A DNA stretch of 64,000 nt from Excoecaria cochinchinensis. Lineage: Eukaryota; Streptophyta; Magnoliopsida; Malpighiales; Euphorbiaceae. Below the pieces are notes generated by a model. It did no database searches. It saw only the letters and a program-made list of their open reading frames with translations, and had not been told where the DNA came from. Made by a program: the position numbers and the translations under genes. Shown one piece after another: positions 10,080 to 23,130 of the stretch (position 1 is the first letter of the stretch; every line of letters starts with the position of its first letter). The DNA is taken from NCBI GenBank assembly GCA_947683425.1, contig CANTUQ010000112.1:13345501-13409500 (forward strand), read 5' to 3'.

Positions 10080-12683
10080 TGTAATAACCCAAAATAGGCC
10101 TAGTCGGAATCTGTGTGGTATATCAGAATATTTAGAGCATATCAGTAATTTTAGCAAAAAGAAAATTTGGATAATAAGGACTTTATAGCAAAGAAATAAT
10201 TTAGTTAAGTTAATTGAAGGAATTATATGGTATACATGTGATGTATGGATGTAGGGTACTTTGTTGTGGGATAATCTAGCAGTATTTGTGTATGGTAACA
10301 TGGAAGTAAAAGTGATTTCTTGGAGATTATATGGTGTGAGTCAAGGTTGGTGCCTTGGATATTAGTCAAAGATGAGAGAAAAAGGGGCCATTAGTAGAGT
10401 GACATGTGTTTGGGTTCTTGGGAGCATTAAATGAATATTTGATAGGAGAAGAGAGAGGGGAGGAAGAAATGGTAGCTTCCCGTGGAAGCCACTAAATTTT
10501 GCCCTCTTCCTTCTCACGTTCCCTCTCTCACTCTCCCATCTGAATTTTCTGCTCTCTCTTCCTTTGCATGTGGGTATTCCTCAAGCTTTAAGCCAGGGTT
10601 TTGGATTTGAAGGTTCTAAAAGGTAAGTGGCTGTATTATTTTGGTTTGGGATCTTCTTCTCCATCATCTTCTTCTTCATTTGGATATGCAATGGTGATAT
10701 GGTTTTGTTTTGCTTGGGTTAATTGGGTTTTATTTTGATTTGATTGATGCAAGAAGCTGAAGAAAAGAGAAAGGATAAAGGAAAAGGAAAGTTAGTGGAT
10801 TGAAGTCAATGGAAGTTGAGCTCCTTTCCAGGTTTGGGAGTGTTTTACATCATCACTTTGGACCATGTTTTTGAGTCAAATATTGTTGTTGTTTGTGAGT
10901 TTTGTTATATGAAAATGCATGAGTATAATTGATTTGTGTATATGATTTGTGATGAGATAGTTACAGTGGTTTGCATGTTGATTTAGAGTGTATATGCAAG
11001 AATATATGATGAATTTATGGGTTTGTGCAACCTTAACATATGTTGTTTTGATTTGTGTAATTGTTGTGTAAGTGAGTTATGTTGTTATAAGCATTATAAG
11101 GGTAGCATGGATATGAGTTCATTATGGTATATGCTAAGTATATGATTAAAGGAATCAATGATTATGTATGATTATTTAGGGTTGTGATGGTTTGGGAAGG
11201 CTTGAATATACGTTTGGGTGTTGTGGAATTGGAATTTAACATAGGTCACGGTGACAACCAGTTTTGTTGCCACTGTGAGGTATGTTAGGATTGCAGTCTG
11301 CCAGCGTGTAGTTGGTATGTCACGGTGACAACCACTTTGATTGCCACCGTGAGGTACCCAGATTTGCTTTCTATTTTTGAGTTTCGAGGTACGTCACAGT
11401 GACAACCACTTTGATTGCCACCGTGAGTTACCTCAGATTTGCATTCTGTTTTGTTTGTTATGCATGTCACGGTCACAACCATTTGGTTGCCACCGTGAGG
11501 TATCTTCAACATGTAATTTTTCTCCTTTTTACATTCCCAAATGTTAATCATGAGGATGATTGGCTTTCATCATAGGTTTAAAATATCTAAATAAGTTTTC
11601 ATAGCATGATAAATAGTATATGTATACTAGTTATTCATTTGAGAGTTGTATGTTGATTATACCTGTAAATGATTTACATGACTTTACTTATGATCTATGT
11701 ACATGTGTGGTTAAGTTACATGAATACTTTGGTAGTTTATACCTCTATATTGAAAGGAGTTATATATATGTATTTATTATAGTATAAATGCAATTTGAGC
11801 CTGGTAGTCATAGTTAGTAGATAGATAAGCGCTTATCCAGGGTCAGAGTGTGAGTGCAGCTGCTATATGTTATTTGCTACATTCGGGCCCCGTTTGAGTC
11901 ATATAAAATGTATGAGGCCTCGGTCTCCGGTATACCTTCGGGTATACATGATTACAAAATGTTTTGAGACTCGTGTCTCCATATGCTTGGAATACTGTGT
12001 CCTATCAGTATCATTAGTACCCGTATCCACTAGTTAGCGAGTAATCAGGCTATTACTTGAAGTTATTATACGAGCTTAATTTATGCAGCCGTTATTTATA
12101 TGAAATGGATATATGTTACATGTATACGTATATGTGTTATGACGTGATGAGATGTAATACTGGTATTCGAATATGAATGGTTATTCTTCCAATATACTTG
12201 AGTATGATGAACAAGTGTTATATGTCTGAGTAGTATATGTTTTTATGCTTTGTTATTATTAAGTTTATATATATGTTATTGCAATTATATGTACATGCAT
12301 GTGTTGTTCCTCCCCACTAAGCGTTATCGCTTAGCACGGGCTCTTTTCCCATGTAGGTGGCAAGTTCTTATTGGGAGTCGGACATCTGCAGGTCGGCCAC
12401 TAGAAGCCTAGAATTGGAGTTTTTGTCTTCCGCTGTATTTTTTTTGTATATGGAGTATGATTTTGGAAATGTAATTTTTGTAAAGGATTATTTTGTATAT
12501 GTATTTATTTACAAATCCTTTTTTGGAAAATGATATGATAATATTATTATATGTATATAGATTTGGTATATTTTGATTAAATGTACTTGTTTTCTTAACA
12601 TGTCTTGAGTATATGTATGCGTTTATGTGAGTTGCGCGTGTGGCGCCCCGGCATCCTTCCAACGGGGGTAACGGGGGGTTACA
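10080..12683 (+). repeat. 3' LTR of the gag-only element
   Basis: 2604 bp, collinear with 6061-8663 throughout, including the donor, the four-copy hairpin array (starting 11246, 11320, 11394, 11467), the stem-loop at 12317-12334 and the acceptor-like block. Differences are scattered single-base changes. It ends GTTACA, followed by TSD CTAGC. Confidence 0.9.
11246..11500 (+). repeat. Hairpin tandem repeat, 3' LTR copy
   Basis: The same four 34-bp hairpins at a 74-bp period as in the 5' LTR. Unit 3 reads TCACAGTG, so its stem has one G-to-A change. Confidence 0.9.
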
Positions 12684-12773
12684 CTAGCGGCTTTTTGTTT
12701 ATTTCATTTTTGTAGGATAGATTGCCTGTTTCCAAGTTTTCACCCTGTCCTTCGGCCTAACTTTTGCTTAGAG
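12684..12773. repeat. Host repeat between two insertions
   Basis: TSD CTAGC (12684-12688) followed by continuation of the 5681-6060 repeat ('gatagattgcctgtttccaag'), related to 48702-48735. It ends with TAGAG, the left TSD of the next insertion. Confidence 0.6.
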
Positions 12774-15094
12774 TGTAACACCCCATACCCATACGTAAGG
12801 GAGCTCATCCGTGGAGGGAGTGAACACCCGTATGGATAAGGGTATCACCAAACGATCCACAATCAAACTTAGACAAAAATAAATATAGATAGCAAAGGAA
12901 GTTAAAATTTAAAACTCAAAGGTCATTCATTGATATAACAAAAGGGGTTCATACAAAAGTGTAACTGTAGATAAGATATCTTTACAAAAAAATTACAAAC
13001 TTCAAAATACATAACTGAAAGATTACAAGAAGATAGATACAAAATAAAACCAAAGGATTACAAAGAGGTACATATATAAATACACAAAATCTAAGCTCCC
13101 AAATCTTCACTCCAATTGTGTTGGCCTGGCCTGCGGTAACACTCCCAAAAACTCCACTTCTTTCGCACCTGTACAGATGAAACACCCGTGCTATGCAATA
13201 ACGCTTAGTGGGGAAAAAACACAAATATGAACGGCCATTTACAATAGTCGCCAAGGCAAAACACATATATATGGCACATGCTTACAAACACATTCAATGG
13301 AAAACACAGCTTTAAGTATAATAAATTACATTCATAAAGCTCATAATCTGAACATATTTCACAATGATTCATATTCATATAATAAACAACAAAATGCCTG
13401 CAAATTCAGAATAGCGGATAACGAGTGAATGCATTGGTACCCGTGGGTACAGTTAAAAGCAACATTTTTACTTTTCATTCAAAAACATTTTCACATTAGC
13501 GGATTTTAAACAAGATCCAAACACATTAAGGATCACAAGGACCCAAACAAGGACCTGATCAGGGTCCGAAACACATTAGGGCTGCAGCTAATAGAACTCT
13601 ATAGGCATGCCTATCTATCCACTAATTTGACTCTTTGCAGGCCATGCATCATTCATCATATCAATTACATATTATATATAAAATTTTCCATGTATAAGCA
13701 TAACAGCATCACAGGATCAAAAATCAAATATCAATTGCATAGAAGAAAACTCATTTTAAAAATAAAAGGAGTCATGCTCGCGACGTCTGTCGCTCTCACG
13801 ACAGAGGCGAAGCTCGCCTAGTGTTGCACTCACGATAGCCCTTAAGCTTATGCAAAGAGGGATTGGGCAGCCTCTGTCATGCTCGCAACATGCATTGAGC
13901 TCGTGATAGAGGGCCAACTGGGTCACTGTTGCGCTCGCGACAGCGATCTGCCCACACTCAGCTTGGAAGCTGAGCTCTCTGTCGCGCTTGCAACCAAAGT
14001 TGCGCTCGCGATAGAGGCACGTTCAGCTAAAGTTTGGCAGATAAGAGCTTGATAGCATGTGAGGGCTTGGATCACCGAGCTCTGTCGCGCTCACGATAGG
14101 CATCGTGCTTGCGACGGGCTCGATTTTTCCAGCTCTCCAGCCGACCTGCAGAAATTCATCTCCTTCAAACTTTTCCCCAAACTTCCAAATGACTCAAAAC
14201 TTCATCACCACTACAATCAAGTGTTCAAAACACATCATACCACATAAAACCCTAGTTTCATGCTAGAAATCAAGAAACAAAACTTTCAATTTCATCAATT
14301 ATAACCAAAAATTCATCAAACACAGAATTTTGCTCCAAAATTCACTCAAATTCATACTTTGGTTCAATAAATAACAACCATGGCATCTCAATTCAAATTA
14401 ATTAAAAACCCACAACATTTAAATAGGCATAAACAACTTTAACCTCATAAATTTCAAAAAATCAAATCAAAACATAAAAATCAAAATATGCACAAATTCA
14501 TAAATTCCCAAACCTCTTAGCTTCCAAGCTTCCAAAACTCAACCCACAGCACTTCCTTCAACTTTTTCTTTCCCTTTAGGCCCTCTAGCAGGATTCTCTG
14601 CTAAAAAAAACCCTAATCATACCAATCACTCAAAACCTAAACTCAAACCCATCAAAGGAAATAAGAAGAAAAGAGAAAAAAAGATGAAAAAGAAGAACAA
14701 TTACTTACCCAAAGCTAGAAATTTGCCAAAATCAACTCAAAATCCACAAATTTGGAAAGTGGATCAAAGGATCAAGAGATAGGAAGAAGAGAAGAAGAAG
14801 AGGAAGACAAAAAGGAAGAGAGGTAGAAACGTGAGGTGGATGAGCTGTCCCTCACGTGCTCTCTCTCCTTCTTATCTATTCTTCTAAGTTCTCTTCCTTC
14901 CACTTGTCAAACTTTAAGAGGTGATAATGGCAAAGTTCACTTCTAATCCTTCTTCTTTTCTTCTCCACACAATCAAATCACCCAATTTAAAATAAATCAT
15001 GCAATTAACTTCTTAACTATCATTAAAGCTAATCACATGCAATAACTCACAAACAAATGCCCAAAACTACTAGGGTGGGAATCGGGGTGTTACA
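12774..15094 (-). mobile_element. Solo gypsy-type LTR with perfect TSD
   Basis: 2321 bp with 11-bp terminal inverted repeats TGTAACACCCC / GGGGTGTTACA, flanked by identical TAGAG (12769-12773 and 15095-15099). The minus orientation is set by the reverse-complemented stem-loop/acceptor block at 13160-13212 and by a minus-strand donor GGTAAGT near 14708. It contains a cluster of degenerate CTGTCGCG..CGCGACAG motifs at 13776-14118. There is no gag or pol, so it is a solo LTR. Confidence 0.88.
13776..14118. repeat. Cluster of GTCGCGAC-type near-palindromes
   Basis: Repeated GC-rich phrases such as gctcgcgacgtctgtcgctc, gttgcgctcgcgacagcg, ctgtcgcgcttgcaacc and ctgtcgcgctcacgatag sit in AT-rich surroundings. 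Many are self-complementary around a CG core. CpG-to-TpG/CpA variants (cacgac, cgcaac, cgatag) are frequent, as expected from cytosine methylation decay. Confidence 0.85.
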
Positions 15095-16620
15095 TAGAGG
15101 GCTAGTTACGATTTTTATCTCTAACAGCTATTTTTTTTATATTTTTTTTTCCAATAACACTTTAGAAGTTATTCTACTTCATCTGATTCAAATGGTGCAA
15201 CCTCATTTCTACTAGCCCATGCTAGATTCCATTTGCGATATTCATCAAGAACAATCTTTCGAACACTAAGACATAGTTCTTCCCCTAAGACATAGTTCTT
15301 CCCCTTAGCGTACTTCTGTCAACTCGAAATGTCTTGGTGGAAATTTCATGATTAGGACAACAATAGAAGAAGTATTTATCACATGACATGTTGTCATTGC
15401 TGCCTTGGAATGAAGCTTGCTCCCTCATATGTCCCTATACATGGCATAGGTTTCTCTTGACCATTTAATCGTATGTCCATTCCTAGCTTATGCATGTGTT
15501 CCTATCTATATGTACCATATAGCAGTAGCAGTAGTCATAACTAAACATATAATGGAAAAATAAAGGTTCCATTCAATCTCTGGAAATAACACCTTGTGTG
15601 CATCTGACTCCTGTTATCAATCAGCCATCTCAAGTTTTCTTGATTGAATATTTTCTCTCAACCCCTAATTTTTGCCTAGGGCACCTTTTTCGGTTTTCAT
15701 CCTAATGGGGTGCCCAATTTTAGCAAGGCCACTTTTTTTTGATTTTTGACCCGCAGGGCTATATACTACTTTTTTATTTCGCGTTTGCCATGGAACCCTC
15801 TTCAGTCCGTCGGCATCACTTGGTTCCTTGAAATTTGCTTTCATTGTTGTTGGTCAAAAAAACTACCCCATTTATCAGTAGCCTCTTCAGCACAAAAGGC
15901 CTCATCTTTAATCAGCTTTTAAAGAATTAAGCCAGATGCCCCTTTTTGTAAACAAGCTAAGATAGTGAGCTTCCCATTTGAAATTTGGTTGTGAAAGTTT
16001 GCACCTTGCCTTCGACTTTGGTAACTCAATTTCTAAAGTAGCTGGGATTGGGTTATAGTTGGCTCAGATATTTAAGAAGAAGGAATGGCATCCATTTCCC
16101 AAAAGATTAAGCTAAACTTCTTTTTGTAAATTTGGGCAAAATGGTGAGACTTCCTTTTAATAGTAAAGGCCCATACTTCACTCGCCTTGATTTTGATAGT
16201 CCGGCCAAATAATTAGAGCTCAATTTTATTTGGTTGCGTCGTGTTTGTCTAAGACATTGTGGAAAAAGGAACAACCTATGAAGTTTCACTTGCTAACTTG
16301 TTCCTTCGTTTATGTTCACCATTTCTTCAATAAATTGGAGCAGCATGTCCTAGCAATACCCCTGTCAATCTCCAGCTTGTCATTCTAGGACCAGGTAAGG
16401 TCTTTTTTTCATTTTCATTTTTTTCTTTTTTTAATCTCTCAAATTTAACTTACTCTAGGAGTTATAAAGAATGCAATCAATAAGTTTTTTCCTTGAGACT
16501 GGATAAAGCAATGTTTATTGAATTAATGTCTTATATAAATTAGTCATGATTATTGTCATGCATGATGCAATAAAAAATAAGACATTGCATACATAAGAAA
16601 AAAAAATATATTATTAACAT
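15095..16620. repeat. Unresolved degenerate repeat DNA
   Basis: Non-coding on both strands. It is the continuation of the repeat seen at 5681-6060 and 12689-12773. Phrases such as 'tttttgcctagggcacc', 'ggtgcccaattttagcaagg' and 'tttttgacccgcagggc' (15675-15760) look like degraded internal retroelement sequence. A 27-bp near-duplication ('aagacatagttcttcccct') occurs at about 15269-15305. It ends in AACAT, the TSD of the next solo LTR. I cannot name the family. Confidence 0.35.
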
Positions 16621-17020
16621 TGTAGCGCCCCAATACCCCTTCGAAGGATATTAGGTCGCCACACATGCATGCACATACAGAACACTCATGTGGAAGCGAA
16701 AACAATAAGCATTCAATCACACGCAGCGGATTCCAACCTTTGAACACATGAACTAAGAACATGTCATATATCCATTTATATTACAAAATTAAACTGTTCT
16801 TTTACATATAAGCATTCTTTATAATTACAAAACATTCATTTTACATTTGCATTTCGTTTACATATCATATACAAAATTGCTTTACATTTACATATGCCAA
16901 GCTATACAAAACTTTTATATCATGTATACAAAAAGCTATGCCATATACAAAAAGACTCCAACTCAAACTCCTAGTGGCCATGACCTTACAGATGTGCAAC
17001 CCTCCGAACCTGTAAACCTA

Positions 17021-17056
17021 CACGGGAAAACACCCGTGCTAAGCGAAATCACTTAG
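17021..17056 (-). other. Conserved double stem-loop of the LTR
   Basis: On the minus strand CTAAGTG-ATTT-CGCTTAG and CACGGG-TGTTTT-CCCGTG lie back to back. Compared with the intact copy at 42553-42589, the first stem has C-to-T in one arm, which is still paired as a G-U wobble in RNA. Both loops differ. Confidence 0.6.
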
Positions 17057-17569
17057 TGGGGATATCACATATAGAAGACTTCTAACGAAGTCAAATGTAT
17101 CACTTAATCAACAATTAAATCAATCATAAGCATGCCAACATTCGATTCATATAGTAACATGGCAACTTTTAACAAACTCATATAGCATCATGTATCAGCT
17201 CATATAGACCATATCATGTTCATGTTCTTTTAAACATAACTATAGCTTATACATATTTCACGTGTCATCTTTCTAATGTATCCTAATTTTATGCAATCTA
17301 ACACCATTTCATGTACACATCATGTACAATATCATGTCTTTACTTCTTTTACATTTTCATACATACATCTAGACATTTGAAATACTTATAAGATACCTTA
17401 TACAAATAGCAACTTCTCATGTGCATGTATAGGATCATATAAACATTTCTTGTATACTATAATCATATAATTCTATATGCTTCTCTAGCTATGTCCTATA
17501 GCTCTTTAACATTTATACATCATCCCTTGTACATTTACATAGTATAATTAGCCCAATGTCATAACATAA

Positions 17570-17790
17570 GTGGATACGGGTACATATAGATACCAAATAA
17601 TGGTACCAAATCATCTAGAGACCGTAGTCTCAAGTCATCTAGAGATCGGAGTCTCAAACATCTAAATACTTTATAGTATCAACATCTAGACATCCGTCGA
17701 TGCCAAACATATAGACACCCGTCAGTGCCAAACATCTAGACACCATTGGTGCCAACATCTAGCAGCTGCAAAACATCTAACCCTTTATAG
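17570..17790. repeat. Short degenerate tandem phrases in solo LTR
   Basis: About six copies of a 25-30-bp phrase around 'catctagagaccg.agtctcaa' and 'catctagacaccgtcagtgccaa'. The related single-copy segment in other LTRs is 'ggcctcggtctccggtatacc'. Confidence 0.6.
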
Positions 17791-19555
17791 GCATGCTTAT
17801 CTATCCACTTATATGAGCATCTTAGGCTTATAACTATCATTCCATATCAAAGCATATACACATTCTCATATACATTTACTTTAACCTTTACTATACACAC
17901 ATGTAACTTATAGCATATATCAACTAGAACATTCATGCACTCTCTTCATTTCCTACTACTTATGCATACATGTCATCCTAAACTCATTCATATACAACAC
18001 TTTATATATATATTATTGCATACTAACTTATACATGTTATTACACAATAACACATACGTGTTTATACGCATTTGCATACATGGTTCTTTATACTTGAGAT
18101 ACCCATAGCTCACACACATATTTGTCATTCCATTTGCTATCCTTCACATAATTATATATATTGTTACTTTACTAGTTTAATTTCCAATCTTAATCATACT
18201 CATAAGTTTTTCCCAAAGATAACCACTTTTATATTCATTTAATAGCCCTAAACATGCATAATAAGTTGAGGGGAAAGATAGGGGATTGATCCATGATAAC
18301 CATGGGCTTAAAATTAAGAAGAAAAGGCCTTATATATGTTGTTATGTCATGAGGTCGTGACCTCTGTTGCGCTCACGACAGTAGCTCCCCTCAGGTGCCT
18401 TACGAGATTGGTTTTCACTCCAAACTTGTATCACTTAAACGACCCTCTAGACCATATTTTTAGGCAATGTGTCCTCATAAAATTTGTTCCACTATGTCTT
18501 ATCTTTCAAATGGGACAAGTTTCAGGTCACTTGGACTCCTAAATTAAGAGATATGCATTAAACACTACATACTGTTCAAATTAACCCGGCTAGACAGGAA
18601 CACGTCCGTTTATTGCCATTTTTAGGCCTCTTAAAGATAGAATTAATTTATGGTCTCTCTTAGACTTTTAAAGGTGCAGAAGTTATGGTTAAAATAGCGC
18701 AATAATAATTCAATTTGGAGTTCTCAAACTCCAATTATGATCAAAATAATACTCAGGTAAGACATAAACACATAGCAACTATAACAATTCACTTATTTTC
18801 CATCCATGGCACATAGTCATGCTTATTATCTCAAGTCAGATACTCAAACATCAGTTTCACATCAAGTTCAAGCTAATCCACATGCATATACAAGTAAATT
18901 TAATATATACACATAACTATCCCAAACCTCAAAAAGCAGGTTGCTGGCCACTCTTTACTCAACTAAAGCTTCTCCTTTCCTTTTGCTTTCCTCTTGTCCA
19001 AATCTTATACAAAATACAAACATAAACTCTCTCTTAGTCCATACTCAAAATCCAATTCCAAATCCAACCCCAAGAAAGGGAGTAGAAGAAAAGATACTCA
19101 TATAAACATTAACTTACTTACCTTCTTGGTTTAACTCTTCAAACCAATCCACATGTAATCAAATTCCAGATTTAAGCATTGAAAGACCAAGTTAAACTCA
19201 ATGAAAGTAAAAGAAGAACTCCAGAATTATAGAGAGAGAAGTGGCCGGATTGCAAATGAATTACAAATCCCAATCTGCCTCTTAATTAAACATATTTTGC
19301 ATGTAAAAAGGTTGGTTGTCTCATGGGAGAAGCCACACGTGGATTTCCACTTTTCAGCCATGCCAAAGTTGCACCTCAACCCTTGGTAAAGTACCATTTA
19401 ATCCCTTTTGTAAATGTTGTCTTTTAATTACAATTTTTCTTTCTCAATTACTCCCTTGCACACTTAATTACTCACTAATTCCCATCTCATTTGTACCCTA
19501 ACATGCAATTGACACTACAATCCAACTAGGGTACACTTTGGGGTATTACAAACAT

Positions 19556-20612
19556 AGTTAGAGAAATATATGCATTATCATTACAAAGATTAGGGACATA
19601 TGTGACATCATCAAAAAGTGGCTTAGGTCCCATCTCTTTCTACTGTAGGTGCCAATTGCTGAAGTTTATTCACACCTTAAGCTTCCCTTTCTCTAGACGG
19701 TGCTCTCAAGATTGGTGGTGATATTTACATCCTGCAATTCTCTAACTGCTTCATATTGAAACGAAGCAAGTGATCGCTGAATATTTACATGCCATACATC
19801 TCAAAGAACATACCATTCCGATAAGCCTGAATCAGTTACAAAAACTAGTAGTGGCACGACATTATGGCAGTTTTATTTCTTTCTTTTCTTCCCGAGGTCT
19901 GAAACTTACTTGGAATCAATTAAGTCTTGGATGCATTTTATTAGAGTGCAACAGTGGTCCGTTTCATAACCAGTGTATTGATGATAAGCATAGTACCAAT
20001 CAACTCTATGCCCCCATGTACCTATGCTCTTTGTCAGTTTTGGTGGTAGCGACTGCAATTTTCCCTCTTGAACGAAATGGGCAAGATAGTATGACAGTGG
20101 TTCACCCAAATCTGAATAGTATCATCATGGGCCTTGGGTTGCTATCATCACTGTACCATCACTGCTTCCATTGTCCCAAATGTCATTGACCTCAGATTCT
20201 CATGTCTTGGCTGATTATCGCGATTTTCACCTCCTAAATCGGGGGAATAGATTCTCTCCGCTAGATAACCTCCTTCTATACCCATAGGCACATGCTCAAA
20301 GGGTTTACAATTATTTCTGGGTTCTTCACCCCTCCAATGACACCAACCAGTTAGAGGCATCACATTCTGCGATATTAGAAGCTGAGTGTTAGAGACAAAA
20401 GCAAGATTAGCCGTAAGACCAATAATGGTTTTCCTTTCAAAGTCATCAAGTCTTTTGTTCAATGTAGCTGTAAGTCCAGTTACCGTCAACATAACCTTCC
20501 TTTTAAGGTCCTTAAACCTTTTGTCCAAATCATAGAGGTTAAGAGTATCAGTAGACTGTGCTGGACTAGACACCTTTATTTTATCTAGGATTCTCGATGA
20601 ACTAAGCTTCAA
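19556..20612 (-). pseudogene. Ogre/Tat-like gag remnant
   Basis: Minus-strand traces of a gypsy gag. 20148-20612 is a 154-codon frame that I do not recognise by itself; it contains a charged 'KRFKDLKRKV...LNKRLDDFERK' segment. 19906-20109 reads YYAYHQYTGYETDHCCTLI followed by IQDLIDSK, which matches the CxxH...C zinc-knuckle region and the '(I/V)QDLID' tail typical of Tat/Ogre gag C-termini, with the first Cys and a His changed. Downstream (19556-19905) frames are broken. The orientation agrees with the PBS and LTR to the right. The rest of gag-pol is lost, the remnant ending at the solo LTR at 16621-19550. Confidence 0.55.
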
Positions 20613-21613
20613 TTTTCTCTGACCAAGTAGTTACCACAACCCCTAGTCCACCTAAGTATGTGATCTATGATAGCTAAAAATCAAAAGAGGTTAGAATGAT
20701 TCATGTAAAAAATTTTATGCAGAAAGTGAGATGCACGTGTATAGAATTACATGAACACATAAAATATTATATAGACAAAATGAGATATACACCTTCTATT
20801 GTATGGTGAAAATTATACACACAGAATGTAAATGTTTTATTATTTATTACGTGGTAAAAATTATACACAAAATGAAAGGTTCATGTTTTAGGTATTATTA
20901 TAGTTTTATAAAAAATTTATTCATGACACGTATATATGAAGTACAGACAAAGACATGCAAAAGAAAAGAAAACCCTCTCATCCTTATTACTCCCACACAA
21001 GAGGTCGTGCAGTCTCTTTCCTAAGTGGGTTTAGTCCATGGATTAATAGGGAACCTAATGAATGTGCATGGTGCACGGTGGAAAGTTGGCAACATAACCT
21101 TTCTTTATTTAAAGTGCTTGTGGATGAATTTTGGCCGTTGTGTATTTAAATAATCCAAGTAAACTGAAATGTACCCACCGGGGCATGAAAACCTTTAATG
21201 AGCGGCATCTAAACTTATTTGGATTTATTCAATACATAAAGGCCTATATTACAAGCAATGTATTACGGCGCATGCCGCCTAGTGAAAGTTTTTATGCCAT
21301 TACATGAGCTTTTATCTGGTAGTACAGATTTAGGGCTACCCAAGCGTGATTCTTGCCAATGGGTCTAACTCATCACAAGCATAGCGACCGATCAGGTCAT
21401 CATTTGATATACCAAATGGTACAAAGTTTGGGCTGATAATTATCCTTAATTATTTCTTGGGAAAGCACCGGGGTTGAAAGAAGGTCTCCTAGCATAATCT
21501 GAGCCCTAGCATGAATACAATGTAATGTTTTCGAAGAAAGATAAAATTTCTTAATCTTAAACCCATTTATATTAAATTAACCAAATGTATTTTCGAACCA
21601 AAATCTTGTGGCT
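20613..21613 (-). other. Leader between PBS and gag of the Ogre-like remnant
   Basis: About 1 kb without a convincing frame. Its position between the primer binding site (21614-21630) and the gag traces makes it the element's leader. Ogre elements often carry an extra ORF here; none survives. Confidence 0.4.
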
Positions 21614-21630
21614 CCCCAGTAAAGTCGCCA
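21614..21630 (-). other. Primer binding site, Ogre/Tat type
   Basis: On the minus strand TGGCGACTTTACTGGGG lies one base after the LTR end (...GTGTCACA). It closely resembles the TGGCGACTCCACTGGGG site of Ogre-like elements, which pairs with a tRNA-Arg. Confidence 0.7.
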
Positions 21631-22967
21631 CTGTGACACACTTCGAACCCCGATAGCGTCTGATATGGTTCTTGAGTACTCACTTTTAGGGTCTGAGATC
21701 GGATCAAGGTTCATTTACTCGTAAAGGTCGTTTACCTAGCAACGGACGAAGGACCCTGTCCAATTTTGCCAATCCTTGACCTTTAAAAGGCCTAGACCAG
21801 TATTTTAGGGTTTTCCCATTCCACTGTTAGTTATTAACCTATGAGGGCATCTGTTGGATAATGCAAGGTAGGTTTAATTAGAGTTGCCACCCAATAGAAC
21901 ATTGGTAAATTAGTTCCAACCTTATGAGGCCAAAACCAGAGAGCGTTCGGGATTTTACTCTTATTTATACCCTTGGTTAATGTTATATAAATGGATTTTG
22001 AGATTAATTATTTTATCTTTCTTCTCACGCGAGTTGTCATGATAGAAAAAGTAAAGGCGCACTCAAGCATCTTAGAAAGCTGTAAAGCATTTTATAATGA
22101 AAGTGATAAAGCATGGCATAGAAATGTAATGAAATGAATTTAAAGATAAAATCATCCATAAAATGGGGCATTTATTGAATATCATTTTAGGTGGGAACGT
22201 TGGTTCCCCACATGCAATTATTATAAAAATAATTATGTTTATTTTGAGAAAAATTGGGATGAATGATCCCATTTATTATGAAAAATATATATCAATTTTT
22301 GTATAAAAATCATTTACAATTTAAGAAAAAAGTTATAATTTGTGTGAATTTTTGTGGTACAAAAATAGGACATCGATCCTGATTTATTAAAAAAAAATCC
22401 CAATTAATTAGTAGAAATATTTTTAATGTGGTTTTTAATTTAAGCATTAAAAATCCTTTATTATTATAGACAATTACAAGAAATAAAAGAATAAATAAAA
22501 ATTATTTACAAATAAAGAATAAACTGCAGCATATTTGTGATAACCTTCCACCTCCAGTTCGGGCACGTCTGTGTGGCAGTGAAAATGAAGAATAAATAGT
22601 TAGTGATGAATTGGATTAAATAAAATAATAACAACTAATTGAAAGAAAAAAATTCAGTAAATAATTAACTTGATATAATAAAAATAATGAAATACGCAAA
22701 ATAGATAAAATGCATGATGCAATCCAAGATTCATGTAGCACGTAATCGGTATGTGCATGCTAAAGCAGTTAAATATGATAAAGATAAATAAAGATATAAA
22801 TAAGTTAATAAAAATGCATGTTGCAATTCAGAGTTCACACAGCATGAATAAACACGTGTATGCTAAAACGGTAAATAAAAATAAAATAAATATATAATAT
22901 ATAATAAGATAAAAATAAGTTGACAAATTAATAAATTAACAAATTAATTAATAAATATAAGAACATA

Positions 22968-23004
<37 letters not shown>

Positions 23005-23056
23005 ATAATGATGATGATGATGATGATGATGATAATGACATTGGTAATAATAATAA

Positions 23057-23111
<55 letters not shown>

Positions 23112-23130
23112 CGTGGTGGTGGTGGTGGTA
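22968..23130. repeat. Compound trinucleotide microsatellite
   Basis: Successive (ATA)n, (TTA)n, (ATG)n, (ATA)n, (GTA)n of about 25 copies, and (GGT)n. Likely hypervariable. Confidence 0.95.

Larger units (their letters stand above)
6061..12683 (+). mobile_element. Complete gag-only LTR retrotransposon (TR-GAG-like)
   Basis: Two long direct repeats (6061-8663 and 10080-12683) start TGTAA and end GTTACA. They flank a 1.4-kb interior with a primer binding site, a gag frame and a polypurine tract, but no protease, reverse transcriptase, RNase H or integrase. The whole element is bounded by a perfect 5-bp TSD CTAGC (6056-6060 and 12684-12688). This organisation matches the TR-GAG class of non-autonomous plant retrotransposons, which depend on enzymes from an autonomous partner. 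The two LTRs look nearly identical by eye with scattered substitutions, which suggests a fairly recent insertion. Gag resembles Ty3/gypsy gag with a two-part zinc knuckle. No autonomous partner is visible in the window. Confidence 0.88.
16621..19550 (-). mobile_element. Second solo gypsy-type LTR with perfect TSD
   Basis: 2930 bp, TGTAGCGCCCCAATACCCC to TTTGGGGTATTACA, flanked by identical AACAT (16616-16620 and 19551-19555). On the minus strand it has a splice donor GAAGGTAAGTAAG near 19120 and the conserved double stem-loop at 17021-17056. A single TGTTGCGCTCACGACAG-type motif lies at 18364-18381. The centre (17570-17790) repeats 'catctagacaccgtcagtgcc'-like phrases about six times. No coding capacity. 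Confidence 0.87.

Noticed and set aside
13627..14247. Direct GTCGCGAC repeats as a CRISPR array
   Set aside because: Spacing and repeats are irregular, spacers are not of constant length, and the context is a plant LTR.
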